64,000 bases of DNA from Siphonodentalium dalli (lineage: Eukaryota > Mollusca > Scaphopoda > Gadilida > Siphonodentaliidae): contig CP136069.1 in assembly GCA_032622095.1 (NCBI GenBank), forward strand, positions 183,141,122 through 183,205,121, written 5' to 3'. The translations under genes were made by a program, and so were the position numbers. Positions 24,801 through 36,800 of this stretch are shown here, in pieces. Each line of letters begins with the position of its first letter. Within the stretch, counting starts at the first letter, position 1. The notes below the pieces were generated by a model. The model was not told the origin of the DNA. It saw only the letters and a list, made by a program, of their open reading frames with translations, and did not search any database.

Positions 24801-27800
24801 CACCAACACATTATAGGTTTTATAGCAGTTTTATCTGTATTGGGTGGGCACACGCCCCGCTATCGCCCTTCCCATTTTCTCGTCCATGGCCCCGCCATTA
24901 TTTCTCCAATACGTGTATCCCATGAGCTCCTATCGCACGCCCCCTTTACAGATACGTGCACTGGTTTTAAACATACATGTTGGGTAACCCATATATATTC
25001 TTTCAAATTGAGATCAATATAAGCTCTTTCGACTATAGGGGTGGTCAAAAATTGAGAATCTCTCATCTGAATCTCCTCGAAGTGTAAAATATGAATCTAC
25101 AGGACATTGTTGATCGGCAAAGAACTGGGTCTTATGTTCGGGAAGTGAACCGATCTTATCTGCGGTGAACTGGAGCTTTTTCGTCGTCACAATTTCAAAC
25201 CTAAATATCTTACGATTCCAAGGTCATATATCTACTGTCCGGCGGGGAGACAACACACTTTTGACTAATAAAAACTTGCATTATCGTGTCAGTATCAAAT
25301 GATTCGTTTTTTTCACGTAACTTTGTGTTGAAATATATTTACCATTGGGGCAATGGAAATTTAACGCTCAAATGTCTATGCTTAATGTGGCAAATTGGCG
25401 CACTGTATATTGGAAATATCAAATCTCATGAACAGATGGGGATGTGTGGCAATTGTATATTCTCTTACCTTGGTGAATCCATCTACAAAATCAAGTGCCA
25501 ACCAACTTAAAAAGATCACGAGTGAACTGGAGTGCATTTGAAATGAACTGGACTAAAGATCGGAAGTGGTGTCTGTCTCGCGGAGCAGTTCCTACCCCGT
25601 GAATAGACTGATTAATGTGTCATTGAAACGTAATTTGACGATTAAGGCATAAGAGAAAGTTTACATCAAAATTATCCAAAGAAAAACAATCAGGAGGGGA
25701 CTAAAACGGGTATATGGGGTGTAGATACATGTATAGCCATTTTTATATTAGCCCAATTTACAGTGCAAGAAAAAAACAGTATTTTGTAATTCCAGGTGCG
25801 ATATACTTCTGACGACATGCCCACATATCTTCAGATGTGACCATTGTGAGACACAGGCTGGCAGCTTTTTTGAGGCAACTAGCCATGGAATTCTATAACA
25901 TCCAAATGAACGTTTGTAACTAAAGGTTTACGCAACAAATCAGGAAAATACCACCAAAATTGTATGGACACTTCGTCATGGAGGATGGTGTATGCTAGGA
26001 TATGAACAATGAACTACATAATTTACCATTTACCAGTAGCATGCAGGGAGATTATGGAACTGACTATAAATTGCTTTAAATTAGCCTTCAAATATTTGTC
26101 AAGAATCAGCCATGTATTTCACAGCTCTAATATTTAAGCAATAACACAATCTTCAATAAACACATATTCTGTAATTCCAAATTTGTCACCAAAAATATAA
26201 AGTAGATAGCCATCTATGAGGAATTTCATGACAATTTCCCAGACGATTTTTGCCATCTGCGTGAACGTAGCTTAACAGTTAGACAGATGCACAGACATGC
26301 AACTAAGACAATGCGACGATTTTCCTTTTGAAATGGGGGTAAGGGAAATATATGATATTGATTCTATATCCATATGAAACAGGTTTTGCAGTTCATTATA
26401 ACTATGAAATTATGGAAAGTCATTTAAAATTGTCCTCATTATCTGATTGGATATCAATAAATGGGTATTTCTTTCTTCTGGTACCTGGACAGTTTCTACA
26501 TGCACTGCCCACTTGTTGTATGCCAATTACTACATATAATTTTTTAGTCGAACATTTGTATGTTCGTGTCTGGTACTATATGTACAGCCTGACATCACAA
26601 TGACATGAAACTAATGGGAAGAGAGACAACATTTATGATTTGTTACAATGTGGTATATGTGTGATTTTGCATTGCCTTATGCCGATTTATTTACGAATAA
26701 AGTGAACAAATTTGATATTCTATTTTCTATGTTATGTATTCCAATCAAATTTTCAGTGGAAAAACAAAAACGAGTTATAAATGCCATATAATTACCAATT
26801 TCAGATAGGAGTCGTGTTTTTTTTTATGAAGGGTTCATTATTATGAAGGGTTATTATAAAGAAAATATTAGGCCATAAATAAATAACACCCATTTAACTA
26901 ATATGGCATACACTTTTAATGTGAACCCCAATGAGAAAAAGCCCTTTGTTTGACTGAAAGTAGGATTTGTCCATGTATTGATTCAAAATCATCATATTAT
27001 TTAATGTAGATTTAGGAATTTCAAATTTTTCAAAAACAGTGAGGAAATGGGCTGACATTAAATTTTGTCAACAGTTTATAATAATTTCAATGTACAGAAT
27101 TGGTCGTAAATAAGACCAGTCCTGTCGAGCTTGATACCCGATCCGCATGTAGCCACAAGCATCCCTAGCCCAATAGAAAAAGCTAAATTTGTTTGGATAT
27201 GCTTTCCAGGTATTCATTCAGCATTTTGTGCCTACAGAGAGCTATAGCATATGTCCAATATGCCAATTATCCCCAAATATCATTTAATTTTCATAATATG
27301 TGTAAACATCGATGCCAGAGACGAGGCTAGATGGTCTATGTTTGACCATCTTCAAAAGTACGAGAAATTCCATTCACACCCCCACAGGTCCTCAAAGTTT
27401 ACAACTGTTGAAAAGTTCCAACCTAACATCGCCCTGTGGTGGGAATTTTTCAATTCGTTACCATTTGAGTCAAACAATTGACTGAACGTACACAATTATT
27501 CAAATTTTGTTCTAAACGTTCCAAATTTCACACTAAATATCAAGCTATTGAAAATATATCCCGACCCCACCCCAGCCAATCTTGTAGCTACAGCCCTGGT
27601 TGGGGATGTCACTGTAGCTTCTATGGTACAAAAATTATTTCCTTATAAATACTTTGATCAATGAACTTACATGCGATCTGAGGAAATGTTTAAGATACTA
27701 TTAGATTACCACTTCAATGACATCAAATTCAAAACCGACCTTCCGTGAACATAATGTTAGTTATATTGTATCATTCTAAAATCAAGTGTAGGTATGTACC

Positions 27801-30800
27801 AGGACTAAGAGTCTATCTGACTCCTTCTGTTTTATTTATAATGATTATTATGATTATGACTATAGTGTTTGGAGAAAAAGTGAGCAAAATATGTTTGGTA
27901 ACAAAACTAAAACAGCATATGCTTTGCAACAGAGAAAAAGTAGGCCAAATGTGTCAATGTTGACGATAGGCAGCCAACCAAATAACCCAGTTTGACTCTG
28001 GGGTGATAACTGTCTGCCGGGTCTGGTTGATCGCGACTAAATTTCGAGATATACAGGACTAACCGGACAGTAATTTTGAAGCAGGTAGCTGTATATTAAT
28101 AAGAAATTTGGAATACTGAGACATTCCATGACAATACTCAATATATGTATTTGTTGGAGGAGGACAGGTGTTTCGATCGGTTTAATGGTTGTGGCAAAAA
28201 GTTGCTGAGATGATTGTGAAAATTAACATTTTCTGGGATATTTTGTGGAAGTACCGGTAATCGTCGTGTGGCGATGATTAAATTTATTTTTTCATAGTAG
28301 GGCACTAGTAGTAGTTTTCTTAAATGTAAATAATAATAATAATAATAATGACAACTGATTCTAACTGATCGTCGGGGGTCGAATGTTAATGATGAAATAT
28401 TCACATACCTTAAGCTGTTTAGAAGTGGTGTGAAAGTATGGTTAGGAAATGATAACCTGATGTAGAATTAAGTTCAACTAGAGATGGGCCTGTCCCAGGT
28501 GGGACTAAGGTATACCCCCATACTGAAAATTTCTTAGTCGAAAAAGGGGGATTACTCCACAATTGCTATTGGGTTCCGTACCTTGCAAGTACACCTGTGT
28601 AGTCTGGTCGATAAACTAAAATTTTAGGGTCAACCTGGAACAAATTTGAACTAAGTTGGTTTTTATTCCATTTTGAAGAGGAATATATCATCTATAACAT
28701 ATCCAAAATCCGCAAAAAAATGCTTTGACCATTTTTTTGTAATCCACGATGGCATCCATGATGGCTGTTGGTATTGAAATATTCTGAATAACTGTGGTAG
28801 GTGCACAAACTACTGCAAAATTAGTAATACAATAAAATACACACAAACAATGCTTAGACGTAAACCATATCGGAAGAAAGTCTGTCCCAAAATGGAAAAA
28901 ATCGAATGAAATTTACAATTTGTGGAAAACTGAATGGCTAGTCCTATAAGAGTGAACAAGCCCTCGAATTATGCGAGGGAGAATTATTTCAGAGTATAAG
29001 GGAAATAGGCCCTGCGAATTATTCAATATTCATTTTGTTATTCGATTCAACCTCAATATTCAATTGAATTTGATTCAATTTTGAATACTTCAAAAAAGTC
29101 AATGCGAATGTAATGCATTTACTGGTAATATTTGGAACATTCACAACTACTGAGAAGCATAAAGAGTAGATATACCTCGCAAGAGTTCCCTAGAAATCTG
29201 CTGTTTTAAGTTAACTTTAACTGTTCTAACCCTCATGTTACGAGACTGCAAATATAACAGTTTATAATTTATTCCGAGGACATTCAATTGGAGACGGAAA
29301 TGTTCTTCACTTTTCTTTTGAATAGTACGTCACGTGACTGTGGATACACACCATTACATCTATTATATTTTCATTATTTGCTCAGTTTTCACTTGCAGTG
29401 ACAGTTGTAAATTTTGTCATTCGCGAAAGTTCAGATCAAAGCCCTTCATTAATCAAACACCCATTTTGTTTTTGAGAAAGGAGTGAATTCAGCAATGGCC
29501 CATCTCCTATTCCGCATTTTTATTTGATAGTGTGTGGAATACCCCATTAATGACGTCATTCAATTCCGAAAGTTTTTATTTCGTTGCACGAAAATTTGCA
29601 AAATTATGTTTTCCAAATTGTTTGTAATATTTTGAAGAAATTATTCAAACTATGTTGTTAATTGTCGATCCAGCGTTCACAATGTTAATTGTCGATCCAG
29701 TGTTCACAAAAAAGATGACCACTTGTTTTATTTCAAGACATATTATTGACTTTTTAAAATCACTGTAAAAATAATTTGCTCAAAGCAGAATTATAAATGT
29801 TAATCAAGGATATATTCCTCTTCGAAATGGAATCAAAATCAACAGTCAAAAAAATATTTCTAGGTCAAACCTTTTATCGACCAGACTAGTGGTTAAAATT
29901 ATTTCAAACGGGAGCCTATGGGATTAATTGCGCATCAAAGAATGAGTTGCTTGGCCAATCAATAGTTTTCTGCAAACTCAATAATTACACACACTTTGTG
30001 CAACTATAACATTGATTGAAATGCATCCTGTGCTCTTCAAAATACCTCCCAATCTGATGTTCACTTTCAAGCCATTGAACTAGGTGCGACTTATACAATA
30101 GAAAGAGCTAGAAGGCAGCATTTTAAGCTCCAAAATTCAATACAACTTATCCAATGAGGGAACTTATCCACCCTCCCCTCGGGTACCATTAATTAATTCT
30201 CCTTCAGACATCAATACTAAAAATGTCATGATCAGTTAGATTAGACTTCAGGGCTCCTATTCATCAGCTGGGTTTATTTTATAAACCTGGTAGATTATTT
30301 GGTAATGGCTGAATATATGGGGGTAACTTCTATTAGATAAGAATAGATCTGCTGCGATCAACAATACAATCATACTTGGGCCCTGTTTACGTATACATGT
30401 GCGCAATGAATTGATTTTGGACCAGATTTCAGATCTTTTCATGTAAATGCATTATTTAATCTTTCAGATATTAATTTGGAACAGAACTTGAATTGGGCTG
30501 TGTGGTCCTGTTGATATATGTCTGCGTTGAAATCTCGGAGTCAGTACAATCATGACAATGAACAGTCAAATGAATCGGAATTGCCCTGAATCAATAATTA
30601 CTCCACATCTAGATGATTAGCGTAACTGATTGTCAACAGCGAAAATATGCCTCTTATTGACTTACCAATCACAGAAAGATTTTAATAGGGCAAATTGGGG
30701 AAAAAGGTGTGACTTATCCACCGGCTTCTATGGCAAGACAAGAAATTATGGAAAATGCATGCTGTTCTCAGTAACAGAACATTAATTTTTAGTAAAAAAG

Positions 30801-33800
30801 TGAATCTTAATTAAATTATTGGTTTGAAAGTAATGACACAAACATAAATCTAACCTGGTCTATGCTGATTTTGTGTAATCTTCCTCCCACTGTTAGTCTG
30901 AAATATGAGGTAAAGCGGTTGATTCAATCTGTCAACTCTATGGAGTGTTAAACAAACTATGTGTCTGGAAAATCAACTTAGGCAGACTCTTATATTACAG
31001 ATTCTGAATCTACAGCACAAAAAATGTCAGGTTATTTGAGATATAAATTGAACTGGTAGCCAACGCTATTTAAAATTAGTATGGGCTCTCATTACCTGAG
31101 GTTTGTCACCAAAAAGAGGGAATTACAGTGACCACCATATTTATGTAGTCCAACTATTCTAATTTCAGCATCCGGTTGTGGCGGGGGCAATATAGGGGCA
31201 AAATATGATTTATTTTCCTCATGCTACCCAACCATATTTTTATGCATTTTTCTGGTTAGTTCCTGTGATGTTCATCAGTCTAAGCTTCTTAATATATGTT
31301 CAATTTAACTGTTTCTTCCTTAGATTTGGGAGACAGTTATGTGAGTGGTATTGAAAATGTTAAAAAGTTGCCAGATAATCACTTGAGCTGTGAAGTATTT
31401 CGTTAATCGTATATATATTTTTTTCGCTGAATCTGCTCAATGTTTCCGTTTCAACTCCATTTATTGAAAACTTATCAGATATTGTCACAATATATTATGT
31501 ACGATCTGTGGCGAATCTTATGTTCGATGGTTGTATTTTTGTGACCCTGTGGCATACGTAGAGTGAATACGGGGCAAAAACTTACCCCTCCCCAAAACGA
31601 TATTTAGTGATGTGTTTGACAAATAGTCTGATTCCTTATGTTATATGACTTTTTTGCTTACAAAAAGTGATCTTAAAACAAATTTGTATGGCTAGTAGGT
31701 ATATTTTCAGTATTGACTGGTTTCCATTCTTAAATTGCGCCAGGATAATCGGATGCTGAATTAGAATAGTTGGACTACATAAATACAACGTGTTAGTCCA
31801 AATAGGAATATAGGTTCACATATAGGTCGTTCTTTATGCCTTGCATAATTACATATTATATTACAAAGTTCACAAATTATGTTTTTAACTGAATGTCAAC
31901 AACGCCGGTTGTCGAGGCGTGTTTTGATGTTCTTTTATCAGAGTAGATCTATATGAATAAAACATTGAAACAGACCATTAGTCCAAGTCTTCTCGTACTA
32001 AAACCAGCTAAGATATTGGTATGGCGAGATGCTGGATTTTAGTCCGAGATCGCGGCCATAGCCTTCTTATGACACGAGTTAAGCGTTAATGACCCGCTCA
32101 AATAAAACCACAATTATATGAAATAAAATATCACAATTACGACAATAAACGGATATTTTCCGCAGAAGACATGCTATTTGATCTGAAACCCACATCAGTT
32201 GTGAATTGAAAGCGGTAATTTAATGTGAAAAGAGACATTTACTAGCAGTGTTTACAAATTTTTAAAAGTATGCGAACTCAGTTGACCTCGCGAACTGTGT
32301 TCGGCATTTTCCGTTGAAAATATTCCGTAGATTTTCGACTAACCAAGCAAATTACGATGAATTCTCCATTGTAATCGTAATTATGTGTGTCAATAAATAA
32401 AAAATAAATAGATTAAGTAAACATTGAAGATATAAATGTAATACATTAAATAAATTACGGGAATTACAACCCTCTCAAAGTTTAAAACAGCATTAGAATA
32501 AATATGGCGCTACATTTCACCCACATTTGGTGGACTTCCGCGAAATTAAGATATATACTAAGCGAACAGAGCAATATACTGCTCTTGTTAAGCACACAAA
32601 AAAAATCAAACAAAATTTATATAAATTTTGAACCTTAAGTTTGAAAAGTCCCACTAAAACCGAAAAACTATATTTTGAAACGGTGTGATTCGGTTCTCCG
32701 ATTATTTTATCAACACAAAAGTCAAAATGCACATGGACGAAAATCACACGCATGGCAAGTCAGACACAAGAGTTCTAATTTGCTGCAATTTTGACGAGTT
32801 GCTTGCGAAAATCGTCAACAAAACTACCGTTCTGATCCTCCATTATGTCATTAAGTTTTTAGTGCGGGAATTGTTCTCAAAGCACATAGGAAATTTTACT
32901 TTGAGGCGATCGGCTTTCGCCATTTTGTTCGAAAAACCCCGCGCTATATATAGAAACGGAAACTAGTATACCCAGAACAAACTCCGGACTATGCCGGAGT
33001 TCTTCGGACCACTTCGGCTTTCAGTTAAAACGTAAACAAACAGAAAAAAAGCGATGTTTGTGGCAATCAACCGGAATATTCTATGTGTAATTTAACATTA
33101 AAGTTAGATTATTATACACCGTTATGACCATAAGATGTCTCTCTTTCCGATGTATATAGCATAATGTATTGATTTGTTAGGTAAATCGAGTAAAATACAC
33201 CAGATTCCCACCACAGATCATGGGCGTAACTCGTGTCATAAGAAGGCTATGGGCGCGATCTCGGTCTAAAATCCAGCATCTCGCCATACCAATATCTTAG
33301 CTGGTTTTAGTACGAGAAGACTTGGACTAACAGACCATGTGCATTTAATGATGCAGAAATGAAAACAAGGGTATTTAGCTATATAAATTATCTGCAATGT
33401 GATATAAAAGAATAAAAAAAAAACAATATTTCTTTTAAGTAGTAATATGTCAGGAAGTTACATACTAGCCATACAGGTGGTCTCAGAGATAGTACTGGAT
33501 TTTGTGAAGCAACATCATCCTTTTTATTGCAGCTGAAATAAAATGAAAGATTTAAGGTTTAATAAAATGATGGTCTCCAGTGATATGTCTGCCTAATTAT
33601 CCCCCCAAAATGTCTGAGGACTATTGTAATCAGCCACGTCTGTCCCAGTCCTTGTCCGGATGTTAACTAGCAACAGCAAACAGAATTTCTTGATATTTGG
33701 TATGTGGTTCACTTAAGATAAGATGCAGACCTAGTTCGAATTTGGTCACTGTCCGATGATTGTTGACAGAGTTATGCCCCTTTTTTAACTTAGAAATGGC

Positions 33801-36800
33801 TGTTTTCGGGTTGTCCAGATGGTAACTAGAGCAATATTCAATAGAATTTCTTGATATTTTTTACGTGGTTCGCATTTGTGAAGCTGCAGGCCAAGTTAAA
33901 AATCTTGTGACGGTCCTATAAGTTTTGACCGAGTTATGCTCCTTTTTCAACTTAGAAATCATAATATTTGCATTGTCTAAATGATAACTTGAGCAATCTT
34001 CAAATGAATCTCTTGATACTTGGTGTGTGGTTCACCTTTGAGAACATGCATTTCATCGTCAAGTTGGAAGTCAAGTTTTTGCCAGAATTTGACTTCTATA
34101 TTCTTAAAAAAAGCCAACGTCCCAAAAAGCCACCTCATTTCATGGGACGTGAAAATATCAAATTTGATTGAATAAAAACATCACTACATAACATGGAAAC
34201 AAGAAACGACTAAAACAATAGAAAGAAGCAAGCAATAAACACATAAACTTTTTACATTTACATGTATTGGTGAGGTTTCATCATGAAGTTGTGCACCAAC
34301 TTATTGGGAATATATTATGTTTTATGTGTATTTATTTATGTAAATATATTTTTAATATATTTTTAATTTTCTTACATGCATTGTAACTAACGCATAATAT
34401 TTATGAAAATATCATTATAAACAATTAAAATTATTTGCATGTTCTGTTAGATTCAATATCCAACACAATGAAAATAACACTAAGGTTTATTTGATCATCC
34501 ATTGATATCCTGATGAGGATTAAATGAGGCTTAACTCCATGAGTGCAGTAAATGACAAACCAGCATATTAGGTCTACTGAAGGTACATCACACCTGCTTT
34601 GTTCAGTTAATTAGCCTTATTGTACCAGTGTGACTCTACAGCCATTGTCTGCAGCAGTCCCAATAATATTTAATCCTATTAAATAGAAGTTGGCTAGCCT
34701 ATTTATTCATATTAGAACATTTCATTGTCTGTATCATAGGGTCCTGCGAATATTCGATATTATCGAAATTTCGAATATACACTGACGAAAAAGTAGGCTG
34801 TTAACAGACAAGTACATATGTCGATCTTAGCTGTTTCTGTGCCATTTAATTCCCGAAAATTATGAATATATGCGCCTTATAATTCTTATTGTACATTGCG
34901 AATGTTCGCATGCTTTCAGTTTTGGACCGTTCCTTATTTTAAACATGATAAAGCTGCAGGCCGTGCCGGAACTTACATGTGTGATGAATGCAACATGGTG
35001 TATAAATCGCAAGCATCTGGGATGACCAATTTATGGAATCATCTGTCCAAGAAGCATCCAGAACTACAAAAACAGGCTACCCTGCAACTGTTGTTGCATC
35101 TTCAAGTTTATAACAACCGGTGTTACCGAATGCCGATTTGCAATTTTGAATGTACATGCAAACTTTACAAATTTTGCGCGATTTTAGTTCCGATAATCCA
35201 TTTAGTGGTTATATATTAATCATCTTGATGGCCGCATGGACGTTTTAATCTGTCTTTTTCTCGACAATTATCAATTTAAGTTAATATTATCGCAAACGAT
35301 GGTTGATTGCCATATAAGTTATGGAAATTCATAGAACGTTTAACAAATCATCTAATTGTTGACAAAACATGCCTAATTGGGAATGCAACACAGAGGTATG
35401 ATTCGATTCGATATTTGATTCGATTTGTCGTTTCGATCAAAATCTCTAAGTCGAAAAAGGGGCATAACTCCATAAAAAAAACGGACTGTGACCAAATTCG
35501 TACTTGGCCTGCTTCTTCTCAAATTTGAACCATGTACCAAATAGTCATGAACAGATTAAATGGAATGGCAATCGGCATTGAACGATATGCAGGTTATCTG
35601 TTTACAATCGGCATCGGCACAGCAAAGTGAGAAAACAGTAAATCACTGTTCAAATGAACGTGTTGTGTTGTACATTAACTAATGGTAACTTGTCAGCCTT
35701 TTACATTTAAATAATACTGCATGGTGGTTAAAGGGGTACTGTACACTAAATTAATCAATTTATGTGATGATATACTTATATACTCAACAGAATATATGCA
35801 ACAAATGAATGAACCATGGATTAGAGCAAAATAAACTCATGTGCTCTATGAATGATGCAAACAGCATGGTAATTATAATGAAAATGAATTTATGACTCCA
35901 TTCATAATTTGGATTATCCTTGTAAAAACTGTAATAAACACTATGATTTGACAAACAAAATTAACACTTTTTGAGACATTGAAGATTGAATTACTCTCCC
36001 TCACACACTGGACAGTAAACACGGGTCTAAAGTTACCCAAGATAAGCTATGAGTTCCACGGATGCAAACATGCAAACAAATGAAGGAAACACAAATTTAC
36101 ATAAAAAGAGTAACACTTTATTAACTCAAGCTCTAACTAATAAAACAACAATCATTACAAGCACGCAAAATTCCCTACCATTGCCTGGCACATTCCTACT
36201 TTCTTTAAAAGCAAGGACTTGAAATGCAATGTACTGAAAATACGAATAACGTCTATAGGTCACATGTATATCAAATGGGTTGGGTGGCAGGCAAATGGCA
36301 ATTTCTCAACAAATTGTAACTTGGGATGCTTAGAAATAAAACAGAAAGATTATTATATTATAGACAAATTCTTTTCTTATACCAATCATAAATATTGTGT
36401 AAATTGCCTGTTATTGTCATGTTAGTAATATGTGTTATGTAAACAAGTACCATGTTATGAAAACAAACAGTACATAACTTAAAGAGTATGCCATAAGAAA
36501 AACATTCAACATCTGAACTAGCTGAACTTTGGTTAGAAATACCACCAAGTTGTTTAAATCATAATGCTATAGCGCTCGCTAAAACATTGCCATGGTGTTG
36601 AGTGCTTTGCTTATCGCTCACTATTTACGTGCTGTATATAAACAAAAGTTCGGCTGACACAAAGTGTGTTTTGTGGATTGGTTTAAACATATTTTATTGT
36701 AAATATTTTTACAAAAGGATTGGGACACAAGTTACAAAACTTGTATTTGCCCTTTCCTGAAAATAAGAATCATAAATAAGAATTAAGGAACAATGGTTTC

